Assembly (NCBI RefSeq): GCF_001667145.1
Contig: NZ_LZIF01000118.1
Span: 1 to 64,000, forward strand
Reading direction: 5' to 3'
Source: Mycobacterium sp. 852002-51971_SCH5477799-a
Lineage (GTDB): Bacteria > Actinomycetota > Actinomycetes > Mycobacteriales > Mycobacteriaceae
Length of the DNA stretch: 64,000 bases
Positions 8,536 through 19,028 of this stretch are shown piece by piece. The translations under genes were made by a program, and so were the position numbers. Every line of letters starts with the position of its first letter. Position 1 is the first letter of the stretch. Under the pieces are notes generated by a model. That model saw nothing but the letters and a program-made list of their open reading frames with translations, had not been told where the DNA came from and searched no databases.

Positions 8536-11456
8536 GCGAACCACAATTGCGCGGCGAGCAGGCGTTGCGCGACGAGCAGGCCAGGCCGCCCTTCGCGCCG
8601 CGGATGATCCGTCGATTCGCGGTGCCCATCATCCTGATTTGGGTGGCGCTGGTCGTAATAATGGGCATCAGCATCCCTTCGTTGGAAAAGGTCGAGCAAA
8701 CCCATTCGATATCGCTGGATCCGACCGATGCGCCCTCGTTCAAGGCGTCGAAGCGCATTGGCGATAAATTCAAAGAAAATGACAACGGCAGCGGCGCAAT
8801 AATCGTCTTAGAAGGGCAGCAGCCACTCGGCGATTCCGCTCACGAATACTACAACAGCATAATTCGCCAATTACAAGCCGATCCGAAGCACGTGCAGCAC
8901 ATCCAGAATTTCTGGGGTGATCCGCTCACGGCGGGAGCTGCGCAAAGCGCCGACGGCAAGGCCGCGTATGTGCAAGTGGCCGTGCGCGGTACGCCTGGTT
9001 CGAGCGAGTCCACCGACTCGACCCTGGCCGTCGAGCACATAGTCGCGCGCACACCCGCGCCGCCGGGCGTCAAGGCGTATGTCACCGGACCCGCGGCGAT
9101 CATCACGGACATGGCCAACAGTGGCGACCGTACGGTAGTCCTGATCACCGCGGTGAGCCTCGCAGTCATCTTCATCACGTTGCTTCTCGTCTACCGATCG
9201 ATCGTCACCGTAATCGTGTTGTTGCTGATGGTCGGAATAGAATTGCAAGTGGCCCGTGGGATCGTGGCCTTCCTCGGCGATCATGGCGTCATCGGTCTTA
9301 CGACGTTCGCCGTCAATCTGCTGGTGTCAATCGGCATCGCGGCCGGAACCGACTACGGAATTTTCTTTTTCGGTCGATATCATGAGGCGCGGCAGTTCGG
9401 CGAGGATCGGGAAACCGCCTTTTACACGACATATCACGGCGTCGCCAAGATCGTCCTAGCCTCCGGTTTGACCATCGCCGGCGCCCTTTTCTGCCTCAAG
9501 TTCACCCGGCTGCCCCATTTCCAAGCTTTGGCGGTTCCATGCGCGCTTGGCGTGGTGGTTGCCGTCGCAGTCGCCCTGACGCTCGTCCCGGCGGTTCTTC
9601 ATGTCGGGAGCCGTTTCGGCCTATTCGACCCCAAGCGACGGATCACCGCTCATCGGTGGCGGCGGATCGGCACCTCGATCGTTCGGTGGCCGGCGCCCAT
9701 TCTTCTCGCGACTTTGGCGGTCGCGCTCGTCGGGCTGTTGACCCTCCCGGGCTACCGGCCGAGCTACAACGATATGAACTACATCCCGGCGAATATCCCT
9801 GCCGCGCAGGGGTTTGGCGCCGCAAAGCGCCATTTTCCCCCCTCGCGAATGATGGCGCCCGAGGTCTTGATGGTGGAGGCCGACCACGATCTGCGGAACT
9901 CGGCGGACGCGCTGGTATTGGACAAGCTCGCCAAGGGCGTCCTCGCGGTTCCAGGCATTTCCACCGTGCAGAGCCTTACCAGGCCTGAGGGCACACCGAT
10001 CGCGCACACATCGATACCGTTCATGATCGGCATGCAAAACGCGTCACAGCTAGAGATCATGCCGTTCCAGAAGGATCGCATGAATGACATGCTCGTTCAA
10101 GCCGACGAGTTGGCGAAAATGATCGCCCTCATGCAGCACATGTATGGCCTGATGCAACAGCTCGTCGCGACCACCCATCACATGGTCGGCGAGACGCACG
10201 ATATGCAAGCGATCACCAACGAGATGCGAGACCACATCTCAGATTTCGAAGACTTCTGGCGGCCGATCCGCAGCTACTTTTACTGGGAGAAGCACTGCTA
10301 CGATATTCCGATCTGCTTTTCTCTGCGATCGATATTCGACACCCTCGACGGCATTGATGAGATTACCGATAAATTGGGAGATCTGGTAAAAGATCTCGAT
10401 CAAATTGACGTGGTCATGCCGCAGCTGGTGGCGCAATTCCCGGCGATGATCGAGACTATGCAGAGCATGCGAACCATGATGTTGACCATGCACAGCACCA
10501 TGTCCGGCATCATGTCCTCGATGGACGAGGCCTCCGATAACTCGACGGCCATGGGCAAGGCTTTCGACGCCGCCAAGAACGACGATTCCTTTTATATCGC
10601 CCCCGAGGTCTTCAAGAATGCGGACTTCAAACGGGTCTTGGACATCTTCGTGTCCCCGGACGGCAAGGCCGCCCGCATGCTCATCACCCAAAAGGCCGAT
10701 CCTGCGTCGCCTGAGGGCATCGGACGGGTCGACGCGATAAAGAGTGCGGCCGAGGAGGCGCTCAAAGGGACTCCGTTGGAATCCGCCCGGGTTTACCTGA
10801 CCGGCACCGCGGCGTTCACGAAAGACATTATCGACGGATCCAAATACGATCTCCTAATTGCGGGAGTCGCGGCGTGCTGCCTTATCTTCATCATCATGCT
10901 GATCGTGACGCGAAGTTTCGTTGCCGCGTTGGTCATCGTCGGAACGGTATTGCTGTCACTGGGTGCGTCCTTTGGACTGGCCGTACTCGTCTGGCAATAT
11001 TTACTCGGCGTACCAATACACTGGCTCGTCCTCATCATGGCTGTGTTGGTGCTCCTGGCGGTCGGTTCGGACTACAACTTGTTGCTGGTAGCCCGAATGC
11101 AGGAGGAATTGGGCGCCGGCATCAAGACGGGCATCATCCGCGCTATGGGCGGTACCGGCAAGGTCGTGACGAACGCCGGCCTCGTATTCGCGTTCACGAT
11201 GGCGTCCATGATCGTCAGCGATTTGGTCATCATCGGCCAGATCGGCACGACAATCGGGCTGGGTCTGCTGTTCGACACGCTGATCGTGCGTGCCTTCATG
11301 ACCCCGTCCATCGCCGCGCTACTGGGACGCTGGTTCTGGTGGCCGCAACGGGTACGCCCCCGCCCTGCCAGCGTGTTGCTTCGCCCGACAGGATCCCGCC
11401 CGTTGGTGCGCGCCCTGCTGAAACAGCCGCCCGTCGGTAGCGGAATTCCCAGCTGA
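8532..11456 (+). CDS. mmpL: MmpL-family transporter (first of two)
   Basis: A 974-residue RND-superfamily exporter of the MmpL4/MmpL5 type. It shows an N-terminal membrane helix, a first periplasmic domain, a helix cluster carrying GTDYGIFFFGRYHEA (about residue 271), a second periplasmic domain, and a C-terminal helix cluster carrying GSDYNLLLVARM (about residue 843). The Asp-Tyr pairs in these two clusters are the proton-relay positions of the family. The second periplasmic domain contains a Met/Gln-rich, probably coiled-coil stretch and a close cysteine pair in HCYDIPIC. It is coupled to mmpS by a four-base overlap and followed seven bases later by a second mmpL. The likely job is export of the lipopeptide made by the divergent NRPS, by analogy with glycopeptidolipid loci; the substrate itself is inferred. 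Codon third positions look richer in A/T than in the core genes to the right. Confidence 0.93.
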   Translation: MSEPQLRGEQALRDEQARPPFAPRMIRRFAVPIILIWVALVVIMGISIPSLEKVEQTHSISLDPTDAPSFKASKRIGDKFKENDNGSGAIIVLEGQQPLGDSAHEYYNSIIRQLQADPKHVQHIQNFWGDPLTAGAAQSADGKAAYVQVAVRGTPGSSESTDSTLAVEHIVARTPAPPGVKAYVTGPAAIITDMANSGDRTVVLITAVSLAVIFITLLLVYRSIVTVIVLLLMVGIELQVARGIVAFLGDHGVIGLTTFAVNLLVSIGIAAGTDYGIFFFGRYHEARQFGEDRETAFYTTYHGVAKIVLASGLTIAGALFCLKFTRLPHFQALAVPCALGVVVAVAVALTLVPAVLHVGSRFGLFDPKRRITAHRWRRIGTSIVRWPAPILLATLAVALVGLLTLPGYRPSYNDMNYIPANIPAAQGFGAAKRHFPPSRMMAPEVLMVEADHDLRNSADALVLDKLAKGVLAVPGISTVQSLTRPEGTPIAHTSIPFMIGMQNASQLEIMPFQKDRMNDMLVQADELAKMIALMQHMYGLMQQLVATTHHMVGETHDMQAITNEMRDHISDFEDFWRPIRSYFYWEKHCYDIPICFSLRSIFDTLDGIDEITDKLGDLVKDLDQIDVVMPQLVAQFPAMIETMQSMRTMMLTMHSTMSGIMSSMDEASDNSTAMGKAFDAAKNDDSFYIAPEVFKNADFKRVLDIFVSPDGKAARMLITQKADPASPEGIGRVDAIKSAAEEALKGTPLESARVYLTGTAAFTKDIIDGSKYDLLIAGVAACCLIFIIMLIVTRSFVAALVIVGTVLLSLGASFGLAVLVWQYLLGVPIHWLVLIMAVLVLLAVGSDYNLLLVARMQEELGAGIKTGIIRAMGGTGKVVTNAGLVFAFTMASMIVSDLVIIGQIGTTIGLGLLFDTLIVRAFMTPSIAALLGRWFWWPQRVRPRPASVLLRPTGSRPLVRALLKQPPVGSGIPS

Positions 11457-11463
11457 TCGCCGC

Positions 11464-14388
11464 ATGAGTACGAAATACTCTCGGGAGCCCGCTCTGGCGC
11501 GGATGATCCGCAGGCTGTCAGTGCCCATCATCTTGGCCTGGGTGGCACTGACTGCGGTGGTGAGCCTGGCAGTTCCGTCGCTGGAGCATGTCGGGCAGAA
11601 GCATTCCGTGCCACTGGCGCCTCAAGACGCCCCGGCGGTGCAGGCCATGAAGCGAATGGGCCGGGACTTCAAGGAATCCGACTCGGATAGTTTCGCGATG
11701 GTCGTGCTCGAGGGGCAGCAGCCACTCGGCCCCGATGCTCACGCCTACTACGACAAATTGGTTCACGACTTAAGGGCCGATCCCAAGCACGTTCAGCATG
11801 TGCAGGATTTGTGGGGCGATCGACTCACGGCCGGGGGGGCCCAAAGCCCCGATCGTATGGCGACATACGTGCAGGTGAATCTGTCGGGCAACCAGGGCAC
11901 GACCTTGGGGCAGGAATCGGTGGCCGCGGTCCGGGATATCGTGCATCGAATGGCGCCCCCGCCCGGCGTCAAGGCTTACGTCACCGGCCCGGCAGCGCTC
12001 GTTTCCGATATGCAGCGCAGTGGTGACCGATCCATTCTGAAGATGACGGCGATAGGTGCCGTGATCATCTTCCTGGTGCTGCTGTTCGTCTATCGTTCGA
12101 TCGTTACCGTCGTCCTGCTTTTGGCCACGGTGGGGATCGAAGTGCTGGCGGCCCGGGGAATCGTCGCATTTCTCGGTAATAGCAACATCCTGGTGCTCTC
12201 GACGTTCGCCACCAGCCTGCTGACGGCCCTCGCGATGGCCGCCGGGACCGACTACGCGATCTTCTTTCTCGGGCGCTATCAAGAGGCCCGTCATGCGGGA
12301 CAGGACCCGGAAACGGCCTACCACACGACCTACCGTGGTGTCACCCCCGTTGTCTTGGGTTCCGGCCTGACGATCGCCGGCGCGATCATGTGCCTGAGCT
12401 TTACCCGGATGCCGATTTTCCAGACCATGGGCGTGCCCTGCGCGGTGGGCATGGTCGTGGCGGTCGTGGTGGCGCTCACGCTGGTTCCGGCAGTTTTGAC
12501 TCTGGGAAGCGGGTTCGGTTTGTTCGACCCCAAGCGCGCGATCGGGTACGGCCGGTGGCGGCGCATCGGCACCGCGATCGTGCGGTGGCCGGGCCCGATT
12601 CTGGTCGCGACCATAGCGATCGCGCTGATCGGCCTGGCGACACTGCCGGGCTATAAAACGAGCTATAACGACAAGCTCTACATTCCCAAGGACATTCCGG
12701 CGAATGTTGGGTACGCGGCCGCGGATCGACACTTTTCGCAGGCTCGAATGATGCCCGAAATTTTATTGCTCGAATCAAACCACGACATGCGTAATCCAGC
12801 GGACTTTCTGGTGTTGCATAAGGTCGCCAAGGCGATTTTCCGAGTTCCGGGCATTTCCCGGGTGCAGGGCATAACTCGGCCCGAGGGCACACCAATTGAG
12901 CACACCTCCATTCCCTTTTTGATCAGCTTGAGAAATGCGACTCAGCTTCAATACCAGCAATATATGCAGATGCGGGCCGACGACATGCTCAAGCAGGCGG
13001 ACATCATGTCGACGCAGATCGCGACGATGAAACGTCTGTACGCATTGCAGTCGCAACTCACCGACATTACTCATCATTCGATCACCGTCACGAATGAGAT
13101 GGTCGGCGTGGTCAATGAGCTGAGAGACCACATTTCGGACTTTGAAGACTTTTTCAGACCGATTCGCAGTTATTTCTACTGGGAAAAGCACTGCTACGAC
13201 ATCCCGATATGCTTTTCGTTTAGAGCGGTCTTTGACACCATCGACGGTGTAGACGAGCTCAGCGACAAGATGGAAGACCTTGTCAAGGATCTCCAGAACA
13301 TGGACTCAGTGTTGCCGCAGCTGCTCGCGCAGTACCCCGCGATGATTGCGATGTCAGAAGACGCCCGGACCATGATTTTGAAGATGCACAGCACCATGGC
13401 CGGAATGCTCGGCGGAATGGACGAATCAAGCTCGAACTCGGCCGCCATGGGTGAGGCCTTTGACCAGGCCAAGAACGACGATTCCTTCTATCTGCCGCCG
13501 GAAGTGTTTGACAACGCCGACTTCAAGAAGGCGATGGAGTCGTTCTTATCCCCGGATGGGAAAGCCGCGCGGTTCATCATTTCGCACCGGGGCGACCCCG
13601 CCACGCCCGAGGGCATATCGAGGATCGACAAAATCAAGACGGCGGCAGAGGAGGCGCTCAAGACGACGCCCCTCGAGAGTGCCAACGTCTATCTCGCCGG
13701 GACGGCCTCGACATTCAAGGACTTCCACGACGGGGCGAAATATGACCTGTACATTGCGGGAATCGGTGCGCTCTGCCTCATCTTCATCATCATGCTCGTC
13801 CTCACGCGAAGCTTTGTGGCCGCGCTCGTCATCGTGGGTACGGTGGCCCTGTCGTTGGGGGCGTCTTTTGGCCTGTCAGTGCTGATTTGGCAGTACGTGT
13901 TGGGCTTCAAACTGCACTGGATGGTGCTGCCGATGTCAGTCATCGTTCTTCTGGCGGTGGGGTCTGACTACAACCTGCTGCTGGTGTCCCGAATGAAAGA
14001 GGAAATAGCCAGCGGGATCAATACCGGCATCATCCGTGCGATGGCCGGTACCGGCAAGGTGGTGACGAACGCGGGCCTGGTCTTCGCGTTCACCATGGCC
14101 TCGATGGCGGCGAGCGATCTGCGGATCATCGGCCAGGTCGGCACGACCATCGGCTTGGGATTGCTGTTCGACACTTTGGTCGTTCGCTCGTTCATGACGC
14201 CGACCATCGCCGCACTGCTCGGACGTTGGTTCTGGTGGCCGCAGATAGTTCGAACCCGTCCGCCCAGCCGGATGCTTCGTTCCCGGCCACCCCGCCCGGT
14301 CGTGCGCGAACTGCTCGGCGAGAGGTTCGGCGGCGACGACGCGGTCACCGCGCCGATTCCGAGGCCCTCGAGGCTTCCGTCCTATTAG
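11464..14388 (+). CDS. mmpL: MmpL-family transporter (second of two)
   Basis: Also exactly 974 residues and closely similar to the preceding protein throughout, including RDHISDFEDF, YFYWEKHCYDIPICFS, AKNDDSFY and LGRWFWWPQ. The proton-relay pairs are GTDYAIFFLGRYQEA (about residue 260) and GSDYNLLLVSRM (about residue 833). It lies seven bases after the first mmpL, so the three genes form one operon. Tandem MmpLs sharing one MmpS is the arrangement seen for glycopeptidolipid export (mmpS4-mmpL4a-mmpL4b) in other mycobacteria, where both are needed; whether that holds here is inference. The C-terminal tail after WFWWPQ is Arg/Pro-rich and differs from its partner. Confidence 0.93.
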   Translation: MSTKYSREPALARMIRRLSVPIILAWVALTAVVSLAVPSLEHVGQKHSVPLAPQDAPAVQAMKRMGRDFKESDSDSFAMVVLEGQQPLGPDAHAYYDKLVHDLRADPKHVQHVQDLWGDRLTAGGAQSPDRMATYVQVNLSGNQGTTLGQESVAAVRDIVHRMAPPPGVKAYVTGPAALVSDMQRSGDRSILKMTAIGAVIIFLVLLFVYRSIVTVVLLLATVGIEVLAARGIVAFLGNSNILVLSTFATSLLTALAMAAGTDYAIFFLGRYQEARHAGQDPETAYHTTYRGVTPVVLGSGLTIAGAIMCLSFTRMPIFQTMGVPCAVGMVVAVVVALTLVPAVLTLGSGFGLFDPKRAIGYGRWRRIGTAIVRWPGPILVATIAIALIGLATLPGYKTSYNDKLYIPKDIPANVGYAAADRHFSQARMMPEILLLESNHDMRNPADFLVLHKVAKAIFRVPGISRVQGITRPEGTPIEHTSIPFLISLRNATQLQYQQYMQMRADDMLKQADIMSTQIATMKRLYALQSQLTDITHHSITVTNEMVGVVNELRDHISDFEDFFRPIRSYFYWEKHCYDIPICFSFRAVFDTIDGVDELSDKMEDLVKDLQNMDSVLPQLLAQYPAMIAMSEDARTMILKMHSTMAGMLGGMDESSSNSAAMGEAFDQAKNDDSFYLPPEVFDNADFKKAMESFLSPDGKAARFIISHRGDPATPEGISRIDKIKTAAEEALKTTPLESANVYLAGTASTFKDFHDGAKYDLYIAGIGALCLIFIIMLVLTRSFVAALVIVGTVALSLGASFGLSVLIWQYVLGFKLHWMVLPMSVIVLLAVGSDYNLLLVSRMKEEIASGINTGIIRAMAGTGKVVTNAGLVFAFTMASMAASDLRIIGQVGTTIGLGLLFDTLVVRSFMTPTIAALLGRWFWWPQIVRTRPPSRMLRSRPPRPVVRELLGERFGGDDAVTAPIPRPSRLPSY

Positions 14389-14431
14389 TTGGGGCTGTCG
14401 CCTGGGCTCGTTCCGATGGACGTAGCCAGGG

Positions 14432-15718
14432 TCAGCCGGCGACCGCTCCAGGCTCGAAGTAGGGCGCACCGTATCCGGTGATCGGTTCGAAACCGCGCTT
14501 GCGCGCTTTCTCCGCGGCCTTGCGGATCAACGCATAAATTCCGACGAACGCCGCGTGATCGGTCATCACGAACGGTGTCAGCAGCCGGTTGTGCACCAGC
14601 GAGAAGGCCACCCCGCTCGCCGGATCGGTCCAGCCGAGCGAACCACCGAGGCCGACATGGCCGAAGCCGGGCATCACGCTCCCAATTGGCAAGCTGTGGT
14701 AGCCCAGGTGGAAAGCCAACGGCACGTAGAGGTTTCGGTCCGGGCGCAGGCTCCGCTCCCCCGTCAGACCGGCGACCAGCTGACGGGACAGGAATCGGGT
14801 GCCGTCGACCTCGCCGCCGTTGGCGATGGCGCCGTACATGCGCGCCAGCCCGCGCGCCGTCACTACGCCGTTGGCGGCCGGGATCTCGGCGTCCAGCAAG
14901 GGAACCTCGCCCCGAACGGCGCCCATCAGGCCCTTGAAGTACATCGACCGGTATGCCCCGGACATCTCGTTGGCGACCTTGCGAGTCACGAAGCCGACGA
15001 CCGGGTTTCCAATCATGCTCTGCGGGCAGATGATCTCGGCGACCCGGGTCGGCGCGTCGGCGGGCGGGCGGCCGAGGTGCAGGCCGTCCGTGTTCAACGG
15101 CTGGGCGAGCTCCTCGCGGATCAGCGCGCCCATGCCTTTACCGGTCACGGCCCGGCCCAGACCCGACATCAGCCAGCCGAAAGTCAGTGCGTGATAAGCC
15201 GATTTGCCCAGCAGCCGTCCCGGGGCCGCCGCGGCCAGCTTTTGCTCCATCACGACGTGATCAAGCAGTTCGTCCATAGTGGCGCCCCGCAAACCCGACA
15301 GGCCGGCCTGGTGACGCATCACCTGCCGCACCGTCAGCTCGGCCTTCCCGTTCGCCGCGAATTCCGGCCAATACTCGGCGACGGGGGCTTCGTAGTCGAT
15401 CAGCCCGCGGTCCGCGAGCCGGTGAATGACGGTGGCCGCCATCCCCTTGGTCGCCGAGAAAACCATCGGGGCGGTGTTCGCTGTCCACGGCCGCTGTCCG
15501 CCGCGGTCGGCCCATCCGGCCCAGACGTCCACGACGGGTTGGCCGTCGAGATACACGGCCAGCGCGCCGCCGCCGAAACGGCGGGCGGGGAACATGCTGG
15601 AAAAGCTGCGAACGACGCATCCGAAGTGTGAGTCCGCCGCGCCGGACACACGGTGACCTGCGTCAAGGTCATCGCGGACAGGGACCGCGCGGCGATCGAC
15701 TCGGGTTTCCACCGTCAC
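14432..15718 (-). CDS. lipL: LipL-type serine esterase (beta-lactamase fold)
   Basis: A 428-residue cytosolic-type hydrolase of the class C beta-lactamase/esterase family, matching M. tuberculosis LipL (Rv1497) in length and sequence. The nucleophile motif SATK is at residues 88-91, a KSAYHALTFGW segment supplies the family tyrosine, and FGHVGLGGSLGWTDP near the C-terminus holds the HxG-like motif. The family hydrolyses short to medium acyl esters. It is convergent with the second mmpL (43 bases apart) and separated from meaB by an AT-rich 62-base gap. A TAAATT box lies seven bases before GTG 15718, pointing to a leaderless message of its own and supporting this start. Confidence 0.93.
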   Translation of the reverse strand: MTVETRVDRRAVPVRDDLDAGHRVSGAADSHFGCVVRSFSSMFPARRFGGGALAVYLDGQPVVDVWAGWADRGGQRPWTANTAPMVFSATKGMAATVIHRLADRGLIDYEAPVAEYWPEFAANGKAELTVRQVMRHQAGLSGLRGATMDELLDHVVMEQKLAAAAPGRLLGKSAYHALTFGWLMSGLGRAVTGKGMGALIREELAQPLNTDGLHLGRPPADAPTRVAEIICPQSMIGNPVVGFVTRKVANEMSGAYRSMYFKGLMGAVRGEVPLLDAEIPAANGVVTARGLARMYGAIANGGEVDGTRFLSRQLVAGLTGERSLRPDRNLYVPLAFHLGYHSLPIGSVMPGFGHVGLGGSLGWTDPASGVAFSLVHNRLLTPFVMTDHAAFVGIYALIRKAAEKARKRGFEPITGYGAPYFEPGAVAG

Positions 15719-15725
15719 AATTTCG

Positions 15726-15731
15726 AATTTA
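15726..15731 (-). promoter_or_regulatory. -10 box of lipL, leaderless
   Basis: TAAATT on the minus strand fits TANNNT and ends seven bases before GTG 15718, so transcription should begin at or next to the start codon. Confidence 0.5.
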
Positions 15732-15780
15732 CTTGGATTTCACACCCGACAGGAGCGTAATCAGATTGTTTATCTATCCG

Positions 15781-16770
15781 TTATTCTGACGCTGCCGATA
15801 ATATTTGCTGGGCCGCCAGCGCCGGGGTCAGCTCCCCCGCCTTGACTTGCCGTTCGACGTCGGCGCGCATCTTGCGAACCTTGGGGCTGGACAGCAGCCG
15901 GTCCAGCACCGTGTCGCGCACCATCTGCCAAGTCCAGTCGACCAGCTGGGCGCGGCGGCGCGCCTCGAATTCCCCCGCCTCGGTGAGAACCTGCCGATGA
16001 CGTTCGATGGTGTCCCACAATTCCTTGAGGCCGGTTCCCTCGGCCGCACTCATCGTGAGAACCGGTGGCCGCCAGAGGGTTTCACGCGGATGTATCAACC
16101 GAATGGCTCCGGACAGCTCGCGCGCCGCCGACCGAGCTTCGGCGAGGTGATCCCCGTCGGCCTTATTCACCACGACGATATCGGCCAGTTCGAGCACACC
16201 CTTTTTGATGCCCTGCAGCTGGTCGCCACCGCGCGCCAGGGTCAGCAACACGAAAGTGTCGACCATGTTCGCCACGGTCACCTCGGACTGGCCGACCCCG
16301 ACGGTCTCGATCAGGATCACGTCGAAGCCGGCGGCCGCCAGCAGGACCGCCGCTTCGCGGGTGGCCTTGGCCACCCCGCCCAGGGTGCCTGACGTGGGCG
16401 ACGGCCGAATGTATGCATCCGGATGCATGGCCAGGCGCGCCATCCGGGTCTTGTCGCCCAAGATCGAGCCGCCGGTGCGGGTCGACGACGGGTCGACGGC
16501 CAAGACTGCCGCTCGGTGGCCCAGTTCGATCAGATGCATGCCGAGGGCCTCGATGCTGGTGGACTTGCCGACCCCGGGGATCCCGGTGATGCCGACCCGG
16601 TACGCATCGCCGGCGTCCGGCGTCAGCTCCAGCAGCAGCCGCTGGGCCTTCTCGCGATGGTCGGCGCGGGTGGACTCCAGCAGCGTGATGGCCCGCGGCA
16701 ACGCCGCGCGGTCGCCGTTGCGAACCGCCTCGGCCAACCGCTCCACGGAGTCGTTCCGTTCGGAAGCCAT
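15781..16770 (-). CDS. meaB: MeaB-type GTPase chaperone of methylmalonyl-CoA mutase
   Basis: A 329-residue G3E-family GTPase. The P-loop is GIPGVGKST (residues 63-71), followed by DPSSTRTGGSILGDKTRM, ETVGVGQSE and the base-recognition motif NKAD. MeaB loads and protects adenosylcobalamin in methylmalonyl-CoA mutase. Its ATG directly follows the mutB stop (TAAATG), so the two are coupled. In M. tuberculosis the mazE4-mazF4 pair lies between mutB and this gene (Rv1496); here nothing does. It is also called an ArgK-like kinase in older annotation, a name not supported by function. Confidence 0.95.
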   Translation of the reverse strand: MASERNDSVERLAEAVRNGDRAALPRAITLLESTRADHREKAQRLLLELTPDAGDAYRVGITGIPGVGKSTSIEALGMHLIELGHRAAVLAVDPSSTRTGGSILGDKTRMARLAMHPDAYIRPSPTSGTLGGVAKATREAAVLLAAAGFDVILIETVGVGQSEVTVANMVDTFVLLTLARGGDQLQGIKKGVLELADIVVVNKADGDHLAEARSAARELSGAIRLIHPRETLWRPPVLTMSAAEGTGLKELWDTIERHRQVLTEAGEFEARRRAQLVDWTWQMVRDTVLDRLLSSPKVRKMRADVERQVKAGELTPALAAQQILSAASE

Positions 16771-19023
<2,253 letters not shown>

Positions 19024-19028
19024 GGTAA

